Source: Glandiceps talaboti (Eukaryota; Hemichordata; Enteropneusta; Spengelidae). From it: DNA of 64,000 nucleotides. The position numbers were made by a program, and so were the translations under genes. Positions 18,447 through 64,000 of this stretch are shown here, one piece after another (positions within the stretch are counted from its first letter, which is position 1; each line of letters opens with the position of its first letter). A model generated the notes under the pieces. It did no database searches. It was given only the letters and a program-made list of their open reading frames with translations, and was not told the DNA's origin. The stretch spans positions 10,785,475 to 10,849,474 of the forward strand of contig NC_135554.1 of NCBI RefSeq assembly GCF_964340395.1, in the 5' to 3' direction.

Positions 18447-20248
18447 TCAAATACTGTCCCTGATCCTGAAACAATCTATAATGAATTTTGCAGTCATCAC
18501 TACAATAGTTTTATCTATACTTGACATAATTACGATGAACTTAGTCTCGTCATCCTTATCCATAAAATCAGAGTAAATAGTGGATATCGTTTGAAAGAAA
18601 CTCTGCCTTTGTTGACTGTACCTAGAGCAACTTATCAAAAAATGAATTTCAGACTCCACTTCATTTGAGTCACACACATAGCATAATCTGTCTTCTACTG
18701 GTATATGCATATATCTACCCATTTCGATCATTAACTTATGACAGGAGCATCTAAACTTTGTGTAAAAATGTCGGAGTTGAAAACTTTTCAAAATAACAAG
18801 ATATGGTTCAAAATAAATGTTGGGTTTAAATGTTCTATACGTCCTAAGTTTATTTCGTTGCGTTGGATTTCTACGGTTATCATCAAAAACTTGTGTTTTC
18901 CATTCACAAAAATATTCACCTTTCAGAGATTGTACCCTTTCACTTCTACATTTTCCAATGCAAATGCTCAAAGGATTACTCCACAATGTTCCCTGGTCAC
19001 AGGCATTGAAAATCACCCCCTTGATAGACCTTGCCCATTTTGATTTACCACTTTCGCCGAGGGCTATTACGTCGTTTAGTGCTTTATGAGAAAGTCTATC
19101 AAATGGTAACTTCGATGTTCTGTGCCAAAAACGTATGATATCTAATTGTCGACCAAGCTCTAATGGGTATCTTCCAAGTTCTGCTAGAATAGCTGCATTT
19201 GTTGTGTGTTGTGGAACTCCAAGAATAAACTTTGCCCATTTGATTTGGATATTTTCGAGCAAATTGACATGTAAATTACCAAGTACAGCAGCTGCGTAAT
19301 TTAATATTGGAAGTATTTTGGTGTCAAAATCTTCATGTACAGTTTAGGTGATAATTCATTTCCCAGTGCCGCTCGGACCGAGAAAATAGTTTTTGACGCT
19401 TTATCGGCCAGCTGTTTAAAAGCAGCTTTAAAAGACCCGTTCTCTGTAAAAAAAAATATACCTAAATATGTATATCTCGTTACTGTCTTTATACCTTGAC
19501 CATTGAAGACAAAGTCTGTCTGGTCGTTTTCATTTGAGAACAATCTCTGTTAAAAACAACAACCTGGGTTTTGACTACATTTACAAGTAAACGCCAACTA
19601 TTACAATAGTTTTCAAATCTTGAAAGCAATAATTCAAGACCCTGTCGTGATGTGGAAACAATTATGCTATCATCTGCATAAAGCAGGCATGATAAATTAT
19701 AATCACCTAAAGTAATACCTTGGAAAGGTGGCCTATTCAAACAGTCTTCGACATCGTTTAAGAAAAACGCAAACAAAATAGAACTAAGTATGCCACCCTG
19801 TTGTACACCCACATCTGACTTAAAACTTGTTGACAGACCACCTGGTTTACTTAACGGTGTACTTAACGGAGTTATACATGCTTATCAACACCTTCATAAA
19901 TTTCCCTTTAATTCCTGACTTTATCAGTTTCACAAAAAGTCCTGCACGATCAACGTAGTCGAAGGCTTTTTGAAAGTCAATAAAACAAACATACAATTTC
20001 TTTTTCTCAACTCTCATTTTCTCAATAAGTGTTTTCAAAATTAATATATTATCCACAGTAGAATGATACTTTCTAAAACCAGACTGATTGTCCTTCAAGA
20101 AATTTACACCAATCAACGACCATTACATGTGATGGCTTGAAATTGAAGATACAATCTCAAGGATCAGAAATTTACATCACTATCCCAGTCTTTAATTTTC
20201 TCATTTAAGATAACGGTAAACAACTTTCTCAAACAGCTAAGCAGCGAA
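18447..20248 (-). pseudogene. Broken LINE ORF2 remnants (reverse transcriptase)
   Basis: Coding similarity is spread over at least three frames: 19847-20116, 19489-19812, 19301-19543 and 18447-19262. There is a frameshift with stops between the DFQKAF and GVQQGG blocks (about 19812-19850) and a further break near 19270-19300. A short insertion at about 20110-20167 interrupts the frame between 'DWDSDVNF' and 'LKDNQSGFRK'. The endonuclease domain is missing. It is non-functional. Confidence 0.85.
20111..20167. mobile_element. About 57-bp insertion inside the LINE with apparent target duplication
   Basis: The LINE codes 'DWDSDVNF' on one side and 'NFLKDNQSGFRK' on the other. The insert is flanked on both sides by 'agaaatttaca' (11 bp), and removing it with one flank restores the reading frame. 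The insert includes 'ccattacatgtgatggcttg' followed by 'aaattgaagatacaatctca'. A second copy lies at about 20916-20973. It has no poly(A) and no obvious terminal inverted repeats. Its nature is unknown; a retroposed small RNA or a mini-transposon are both possible. Confidence 0.6.
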
Positions 20249-20512
20249 AGAAACATCCTATCAAAATCAAGCTTTCGCATCGTCACTGGCTTCAATTATG
20301 TCTACTGCCGCCACCAACTAATACGACTCAACTTTCGTTTTCGCTGGTGATGAACAAAATCAAATATTTTAAAGTGTTCTTGAGCTTAGGGTGGGATCAA
20401 TAGTTCAATGTAGGATAAAAGACTAAATACTTTTACAAGGTGGGGGGGGGGGGTTGAGCAATTTTAATTCTCATTCTACAAAACGATTTTAATTTTAATG
20501 GATCTGTATTGT
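20249..20512. repeat. Diverged third copy of inner right arm, part 2
   Basis: Collinear with 6650-6930: 'gaaacatcc', 'aaaatcaag', 'ctttcg', 'gccgccacca', 'caactttcgttt', 'gatcaatagttcaat', 'taaaagactaaat', then a G-run and 'ctacaaaacgattttaat'. It resumes exactly where part 1 stops at the LINE insertion. Similarity ends near 20512. Confidence 0.85.
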
Positions 20513-20659
20513 ACCCTATATACAAATATACAAATAATTCCAAAAAAAAATATGTCAAATTTAGGAAATGGAAGAATTTTCGTTATACTAAATGCATGAT
20601 GCTAAATGGCAGTAAAGTTTCTATACATTTGAATAACTATTTTCCCCTCTCTATGTATT

Positions 20660-20822
20660 GCTTTGTATTCATAGCACTACATACTACTACATACTGGCTT
20701 TGTATTCATAGCACTGCATACTACTACATATACTGGCTTTGTATTCATAGCACTACATACTACTACACATACTACTACATACTAGTTTTGTATTCATAGC
20801 ACTACATAGTACTACATATTGA
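20660..20822. repeat. Minisatellite, about 40-bp unit, four copies
   Basis: The repeated unit is 'tttgtattcatagcactaca' followed by 'tactactacatactgg'. Copies vary by internal duplication of the TACTACACA motif. Confidence 0.9.
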
Positions 20823-20915
20823 TTTCAAATTGATTGTGCTGTCTGAAACAATTTTCAGTTCTAAAGTATTACGTAATGGTATATCATATTTATGATTATA
20901 ATAACGATAATTGAA

Positions 20916-20973
20916 TCAACGACCATTACATGTGATGGCTTGAAATTGAAGATACAATCTCAAGTATCAGAAA
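20916..20973. repeat. Second copy of the 57-bp mini-element
   Basis: This begins 'atcaacgaccattacatgtg' and ends 'caatctcaagtatcag', matching the LINE insert at 20111-20167 with about one substitution. The flanks share only 'aattg', so a target duplication is weak. Confidence 0.6.
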
Positions 20974-21429
20974 TTGTCACCTTCCTGCCAATATGGTCTG
21001 ATCTTGCAGTACTGTCATACTTATGAGCGTCTAGTGATTCCTTCATACTCTATGGTGGACATAAACTTAGTCATCGGTTTGTTAAAAGCCTAGTAACACC
21101 GACGGTTCATTTTTTAGGTACCGGTCTCCATATGTGTGGTTTGGTTCGCTTAGACAATTTTTGTTTTACCATCGTGTTGATATAAATCGTCGTCATCTTT
21201 TAAAAAAACAAAAGAATTGGGCTGGTTTGGCGTATACGACAGTGTCGGACAACGCATAAGTTCAAAAGTGTCTGTCAGTGATACAGTGAATTCTGGATGA
21301 CGTCATTGTCATAACTTTAAATTTGTTCGTTGATAATATTTGGGACCTAATGATATTTGCCTATACATTGTTATGTTCAAGGGTTTTCGCACTACAAAAC
21401 GGAGCATAATGATATCTCAGTGTCATCCT

Positions 21430-21510
21430 GGTGTGTAGTGGCCGAGCGGATAGCTCGTATGCTTATTACCGTAACAAATCGGGCCAGTGTGGATTCAATT
21501 TAAACCCTTC
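21430..21510 (+). other. tRNA-like fragment (Ser/Leu-type A box)
   Basis: 'tagtggccgagcggatagct' resembles the A box and D-arm of a tRNA-Ser or tRNA-Leu gene. The B-box position reads 'tggattcaattt', which is degenerate, and no cloverleaf forms. Probably a tRNA-derived relic or chance. It is not called as a gene. Confidence 0.3.
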
Positions 21511-21602
21511 GAGATCGAGAATGGAATAAACGTGAAGATGACATGTTATTGAATGTTCTTTATATGTGGAATGATAGCCCCCGAGACTTAAATATCGAAC
21601 CT

Positions 21603-21678
21603 GCGTCTGTGTCTGTGTCTGTGTCAGTGTCTGTGTCTGTGTCTGTGTCTGTGCCTGTGTCTGTGTCTGTGTCTGTGA
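21603..21678. repeat. (TGTGTC)n hexanucleotide repeat
   Basis: About 12 near-perfect hexamers. A related (CTGTCT)n tract lies at 21779-21808. Both give spurious Ser-Val or Thr-Asp frames. Confidence 0.95.
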
Positions 21679-21839
21679 GCCAATGTGTTGTACCATTGCA
21701 AATAGATATAGACTCTAGAATGATAGTAACACAAAAGGAAAGGTGTGGTTCCGATTGCCCAACTAATTTTATTGTTTTCTCTGTCTCTGTCTCTGTCTCT
21801 GTCTCTGAATCTGCTTTCAAGTGTGTGTAGTCTCGAAAG

Positions 21840-23229
21840 TGGCGTGCAAGTAAATAAAAAAAAATGAAATAGACGAATACAAGCGATTCGGTTATCATGA
21901 TGGTCCCCAACAAAATGATGTCCATGATATGATATGGGTAATAAACACTTTAATTCAACGTAGATCTTTAAGTTATAGTTTGCAATATAATACTTTGCTT
22001 AGCCTAATAGAAAAGTGCTAAACCGTCTTCTTTCGAAATAAGCGTCTTTCTGTTTCACCGTAATTGGATTTTCTAATGCTGTAATTCTGTACCTGCCTTC
22101 AGAAATTTGGTGGAATTGTCGTTGGAAGAAATGTGTACTTTATTTATTTAATGTTATCGGTTCAATGCATTTCTACTGTGAAAAATCGAAGTAAAAAATT
22201 TGCAAGTGTCAATTGTGGTCATTTTGTCCTCTTAATGCATTGTTAGTAGTTCGACTGACAAGAATTGAATAGATATCAGTGTGTGGACTGACTCTACAAG
22301 AAGACATACATTTTGTAGTCCGTGATATTTTGGTTAAGACACGTCAACCTCCTAGTACTATTAGAGCCTGAGTTAAACTCCCCAGCACCAATCCGATTTA
22401 TATCGCCCCGAATGGATATACACCTCAATATGTGCCTTCACAAGTAAATGTTGCGATTGTTTCATTCATACCTTACTTTTCACATACAACTAAAGAAGAT
22501 TGGCCTATTTATTGTTGTTTTTTATATTAAGTCAAATAGTGCATATACCTGCAGGTCGATGAGTTGGCAACTTTCGATATGGCGCTGTCAGTTTTTATTT
22601 TTTTTAAAATTTTTTTAAAAAATAGATAAAAGGTAAACGCCATGAAATTAACCCGTACATGTTCTTTCCAGCATGATCTCAAATCCAACATGCATATAGT
22701 TTTTGTATGTATGTGAAAAATCCTCAGATGGACCACGTGAAAATTTCACGATTGCATTTTCCCTCGTTCTAATGCTGTGTGCTTCGTAATCAGTATTCAG
22801 TTAAAACCAGGTTCATTTTCATTTTCGTTTGATTGTTTGCATTTTAATTTGTTTTAAAAGTCGTCAGAAAGGTTCTGACAAAATAGTCAATGGACGTTTA
22901 TGACATCCGATTGACAGTAAACACTTAAAGATGTAACTTTTGATGCACCATGGATTTCCTGTGATGACATGTTCTGACGTTCACTCCGAGTTTTTTTTTT
23001 AATTTATTTAAGTTTTGTCTCTTTTCAAGTTACGGTAACAACCAAGGCTTTGGACATGTTCAGACGGAAGTTGACTTAAAAGAATGCCTTTTGTTCTAAA
23101 ACACATAATATATACTGTCTGGCTGCATTATGCCATGAATGTTTATCATGGCGTTACAGTATACAAAAGAACAAAAACAATAGAAATGGCTTAAAAACAG
23201 CCCTAAATTAAATCAACAGGTGTTCTGTG
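21840..23229. other. Intergenic DNA upstream of raver, nothing recognised
   Basis: AT-rich, with homopolymer stretches (for example T/A runs around 22600-22620) and no coding or RNA gene that I can support. Confidence 0.5.
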
Positions 23230-23297
23230 ATTGGAGAAAATCTCGGTCAAAGGTTATAAAGTAGAACGCGTTGCATCACGGGACTATTCAGTTCAAA

Positions 23298-23305
<8 letters not shown>
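23230..23305 (+). promoter_or_regulatory. raver: Core promoter region of raver
   Basis: An inverted CCAAT box (ATTGG, 23230-23234) and TATAAA (23255-23260) precede the start codon by 38 bases. 'aaaatggcggc' (23295-23305) matches the YY1 consensus AANATGGCGGC and contains the ATG itself. The spacing would put transcription start close to the start codon with a very short leader. The true start site is not visible from sequence. Confidence 0.5.
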
Positions 23306-59812
<36,507 letters not shown>

Positions 59813-60935
59813 GGACCTACAGATTGGCCCGATGGCGCAGTTATTTTGCGATGAAAATATGTTGTGTAAAAACTTGCAAATTGCATTTACTTTGCTTTTA
59901 GTTCACAATGGTGTTGTTAGTTTCTTGTCCAAGTAAAACTGTGAAGTTAAAAACTATGATTTTTAGTTTGTTGAAGTAAGCCAATCATGTGATTTTTATC
60001 GCTAACCATTGATTTTGAAATATGCTCTGGATTTTTTGAGTTTTTATTCTTTTGTTTTTTAGTTAGATGCATTTTTATTTTGAAGATGGAAGTTGGGACG
60101 GCAGTCAAAGTAAATTTCCACATAATCTGGGCATTTTGATACACTTGTATAGGTATATATCTGCCAGCTTGAAATTCTCAAGTTGAAAATTTATGCTGCA
60201 TTTAAGGGTTACTGAACAATGTCCAAAAAGACATTTTTATCTAAATACAGAGTTGTATTGTAGTGTACGGCAGATCACATGATCTATGACACAGCTGGAG
60301 TCTTGTCACATGACACGACAGCACTGCCATGTGCATGGAAATATCAAACTTGTTTTTCTCAGCATAGTGCTAACATTGAATGTAGCACAGCATTGCAGTG
60401 TATGGTAGCCAGTCTGGTAACCATATATCATGTAATCACTTCCGTATGATATATATAGAATGATATGCATATTGTTTCAAATCTATAACAGTTTATCTAT
60501 GTGATAAATTCTCATATATGACAGCATTGCAGTGTGATAAATAGGTTATGACACAGCATATTTAGTGCAATGACAAAATCACTTGACGTATCATTGTAAT
60601 GTGATAACCAGTCATATGACAGCATTGCAATGTAATAACCAAACGTATGACAGCATTTTAATGTGATAACCAATCATATGACAGCATTGCAGTGTGATAA
60701 CCAATCACATGACATATAGCATTACAATGTGATAACCAATCATATGACAGCATTGTAGTGTGATAACCAATGATATGATGTAAGACATCTGTGTAATGAC
60801 CAGATCACATGACATAGCATTACAATGTGGTAACCAATCATATGCTGTAGCACACAAGTACAATGACCAATCACAGAACAGGGCAATGATTTTTGTTATT
60901 ATGAAATGAACGAATAAATGGTTTCAGATTTACTA
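59813..60935 (+). other. raver: raver 3' UTR (inferred extent)
   Basis: It follows the TGA. A candidate AATAAA lies at 60913-60918, so the transcript could end near 60935. The second half contains a degenerate tandem array (60420-60870). The end point is inferred only from the signal. Confidence 0.5.
60420..60870. repeat. Degenerate about 37-bp tandem array with AACCAATCA motifs
   Basis: Units combine 'gataaccaatcatatgacag' and 'cattgcagtgt' with variable spacing. At least ten partial units are present. Most contain CCAAT followed by CA. Confidence 0.85.
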
Positions 60936-61384
60936 TATAACAGCATCAAAATAGAAGGTACACAATTTCAAATGAAAAATCTATCACAACGTACATTTCC
61001 TGTTTTGAGTTGTGCATTCCTTTATTTCTTTACCACAAAGTATTGTCAATTATACGGAGAAGGATCAAGTCGTTATTGACGAGAGATAATTTTTTTTTTT
61101 ATGATAAATGTTTATAATTGTATTCTGTACTTTTCCCTTGAGGGTTTATCTTCTAATTGTCTTAGTAACTTTTTAGCAATCCCATCCATAAGAGATGGCT
61201 TGCTGTACTGAAACATGTGAATAGATTTTTGTGAAAACTTATAACCAATTCTGAACAAACTGCCATGACATTGGTGTGAATAGTTCTTATCTTTAGGAGA
61301 GAGTTTACTTGTAGTGTACAAAGCTGTCGCAACTTCTCTGTTACTGTTTTGTCAATTTTTTCTTCTTCACTTTTTTCCTATCAT

Positions 61385-61805
61385 GAAAGCCCACTAAACT
61401 AAGTGGCCTAATGTGAAGCTCCCTAGTTTGATTGAAGTAGGACTTCTCACTGTGATTGTTTTTTCATCTATTTTCAATTTTGTCTTCATTTTGTTCTTAT
61501 CATGAAAGACCACTAAACCAAGTGGTCAAATGTGAAGCTCCCTAGTTTGATTGAATAGAACCCTCACTGACTATTTTCTCATGTATTTTCAATTTGTCTT
61601 CGTTTAGTTGTAACAATGAAAGACCACTGAACTAAGTGGTCAAATGTGAAGCTCCCTAGTTTGATTAAAATAGGACCCTCACTGACTATTTTCTCATGTA
61701 TTTTCAATTTGTCTTTGTTTAGTTCTAACAATGAAAGAACACTGAACTAAGTGGTCTAATGTGAAGCTCCCTAGTTGGATTAAAATAGAACTTCTGACCG
61801 TGACT
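61385..61805. repeat. About 115-bp tandem repeat, four copies
   Basis: Units start near 61385, 61504, 61618 and 61733. Each has 'gaaagaccactgaactaagt' and then 'gtgaagctccctagtttgat'. The core CCACT-n-AGTGG is self-complementary and could form a small hairpin in each unit. Confidence 0.93.
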
Positions 61806-62600
61806 ATCACCTTGAAGCAGCAAGCACTGCCTTCACCTTGTTTGTCATTGTATATAATTATTAACCAACACAAGAATGGATAATTTTTATTCTCTCTTTG
61901 ATTGTTTTTAGAGATAGATTAGCTGAAATAATATTTTCATCATGATGATATTTTTGTAGACAATGTTGTGGAAGCTCACAGATGTTGACAAGTTGTTGTG
62001 TACATAATGTTGTTTTAAACAATGTCAGAAGAAATTCACTGACAGAAGTTGTCGTTGTATTGATTGTATTGAAATCTTGTTCACTTTTAGAAATAGTTGG
62101 AGAGATATTAGTGATTGTAATTCTTGTAGTTAAGATTTGTACAATCCATTTGTGCACATTTTTTGACTGTATATCAAATATACTTATTTGTTGATACAAA
62201 TCATGACTTTTGACACCTAGCCAATCAGAAGGGACTTTCTGTGTATTCATTATGCTAATTATTTTCATGCAAATTATCACATGAGTATAGCCAATCACAA
62301 AAGGTATTTCTTTATAACATGTGCATGCAAATTATTTGGAGATATAACCAATCACATGAGGTGTTTCTGATTCTTGAATTTAGTTGCATGAAGGTTAGCA
62401 AGAGAGAGAGATAGAGAACTTGGAATGTGTAGAGATCACATGTTGATATATGTACACCTCATTCCACTAACAAAGTATTCTCAATAGGTTTAACTTTTTC
62501 ACTGCCACAATCAACAGTATTTGAGATGCCAGTATTTTATAGAAGTTGTGTATTTGTTAACAAACCATTTAAATATTGTACTCCTTCTACCTCTACCAAC
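61806..62600. other. Downstream intergenic DNA
   Basis: It contains scattered 'agccaatcacaa' and 'aaccaatcacatgag' words (about 62218, 62290 and 62347) similar to the neighbouring arrays. A 145-codon minus-strand open frame (61861-62298) shows no recognisable domain. Confidence 0.5.
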
Positions 62601-62607
62601 CCTTTGT

Positions 62608-62935
62608 CATTCCATTGTCCAATCACGACCACTCGTTTATTGTCCAAACAGTCTTGTCCATTGTCCAATCACAACCACTGTTCCATTGTCCAATCACCAC
62701 CACAGTTCCATTATCCAATCACAACCACTGTTCCATTGTCCAATCACCACCACAGTTCCATTGTCCAATCACTACCTCTTGTTTATTGTCCACAGTCTAG
62801 TCCATCGTCCAATCACCACCACTGTTCCATTGTCCAATCACCATCACTCTTCCATTGTCCAATCACAACCACTATTCCATTGTCCAATCACCACCACTAT
62901 ATATTCCACTGTCCAATGACAGTCACTATTCCTCT
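62608..62935. repeat. 25-bp minisatellite with a CCAATCA in nearly every unit
   Basis: About a dozen copies of 'ttccattgtccaatcaccac' plus 'cactg', with AACCACTG variants. It gives three overlapping spurious open frames. Confidence 0.95.
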
Positions 62936-64000
62936 ATTTGTTCCAATCACTATGCCATTCCATTTTGAAAGTAGTAGTTAGTAGTTAACTTACAATATGA
63001 TTTATTATGACTGCCATTTTCATTCCTCATTCCATGATTTGCCCCAGTGAAAGATAAACTAGGACCAGTTTGTATTTATACTAGTAGTATGTGGACATAC
63101 ATTCTAAAGTTATATATGTTTAAATAACTAGACAAATTCAGGTTTAGAGGACTACCAATACGTGTCCAAAAACAGGATGAATTCAGAACACATTTCCCTG
63201 TACAAGTACATTAAATTGGTCTGACATCTACTTTAGGTACACATTAGGAGGGTTCACAGTACCCAATCATGTAAATGCCCCCCCCCCCCCCCCCCCATAT
63301 GATACATTCACTATTTCATCCATCTATTGACCACTTCACCTCACTAAGTGTTATCTCTCCATCACTTGTTACATTTCAATTCCACTGTCTTCTTTAAACT
63401 TGTACATGTGCACATATTTTTAACAAGAAAACACTAGTTATTTGACTTGAAAATAGAGTGGTCTATTTCATTGTAAATGTATTTGATAATGTACATGTAA
63501 AATGCACTACTGCTGTATTTGTATCATAACATGATGTAAACCTCTCACCGAGTACATATAGTGTAAGAAATTGTGCCACAGTGTATCAATTGGTGCTGTA
63601 AACTGTGTCACATCGTATCACATTTCTTGTGTTCAGCTTTTCCAACCTCCAGCCACTATATTCCTATATCACCATATGTGGTTTTCAAAACAACCAAGCT
63701 AGGTCACGCAACCTCCGTACATTGTTACATTAACCCCCATTGACCTGAGTGTTAACCTTTAACCCTATAACCTTTCAGCCTGTGATTTTTGCATGAGCAT
63801 GATACATTTATGTATGTGGTGAGATTAAGAGCAGGTTAAATGTAACTGTAGATGGTGAATATGGTGTAAATCATAGTGTGTGTATGATATGAAATGGGAC
63901 ACTATGCCACAATCCATGGCAAAAGTCTAGGCGGTTTTTGTTTGTTACTGTACTTCTAGTGTGACCATGACCTTCCCAGTGCAAGATACACTCTCAAGCT
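62936..64000. other. Window end, nothing recognised
   Basis: AT-rich intergenic DNA with a poly-C run (63278-63296). No gene, RNA gene or mobile element that I can support. Confidence 0.5.

Larger units (their letters stand above)
18281..20248 (-). mobile_element. 5'-truncated non-LTR retrotransposon (LINE)
   Basis: Read on the minus strand from 20248 to about 18281. The 5' end is cut inside the reverse-transcriptase domain ('LSLLSCLRKLFTVILNEKIK'). It continues with 'NQSGFRKYHSTVDN', 'CFIDFQKAFDYV', 'GVQQGGILSSILF' and the catalytic 'LLYADDSI', then the downstream region and a CCHC-like cysteine/histidine cluster near the C-terminus ('CYVCDSNEVESEIHFLISC'). The 3' end has 'ggaataaagaaag'. 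It is inserted in the third palindrome copy. The order of motifs fits LINEs of the CR1/Jockey-related group, but the clade is not certain. Confidence 0.85.

Noticed and set aside
61861-62298. 145-codon minus-strand open frame
   Set aside because: No domain, no splice context, and AT-rich composition; may be chance. A homology search would decide.
62521-62981. Three overlapping Pro/Thr/His-rich frames
   Set aside because: Translations of the 25-bp CCAAT minisatellite in all frames.

Overview
This is nuclear DNA from an animal. It is AT-rich, and the genes have GT-AG introns in phases 0 and 1. Microsatellites, minisatellites, short inverted-repeat transposons and a non-LTR retrotransposon are abundant. 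Two protein-coding genes can be reconstructed on the + strand. The gene content (a somatomedin-B/Methuselah-like receptor and a single long raver gene) and the density of ATGTACATGT-type motifs suggest a marine invertebrate, either a lophotrochozoan or an invertebrate deuterostome. The species cannot be named from the sequence.

Layout: (1) 1-12226 is a giant, nearly identical inverted repeat. Arms of about 5.77 kb flank a 677-bp loop (5779-6455), and the left arm runs off the window start. Each arm carries one copy of a 586-nt exon encoding a signal peptide and a somatomedin-B domain, in head-to-head orientation. (2) 10654-15310 is a two-exon receptor gene. The right-arm exon splices in frame to a large second exon with a seven-transmembrane domain, giving 1002 residues. 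(3) 16870-20512 is an older, diverged third copy of the loop and inner right arm. It is interrupted by about 650 bp of other repeat sequence and by a dead, 5'-truncated LINE on the minus strand. (4) 20513-23297 is intergenic with simple repeats and ends in a compact promoter. (5) 23298-59812 is a 14-exon raver (ribonucleoprotein PTB-binding) gene. All splice phases agree and give 1092 residues: three RRMs, PTB-interaction motifs, a polyglutamine and low-complexity region, and the conserved raver C-terminus. (6) 59813-64000 is the 3' UTR and downstream DNA, dominated by three tandem-repeat arrays, two of them rich in CCAAT-type motifs.

The two genes are functionally unrelated: a cell-surface receptor and a nuclear RNA-binding co-regulator of splicing. 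The most unusual structure is the palindrome that duplicates the first exon of the receptor. The third copy indicates that loop plus right arm is the older arrangement and that the left arm is the inverted duplicate. Several small mobile elements have readable boundaries, including a 177-bp element with an exact 8-bp target duplication and a short insertion of about 57 bp inside the LINE. Assignments were made by reading the sequence and from family knowledge. No database search was run.
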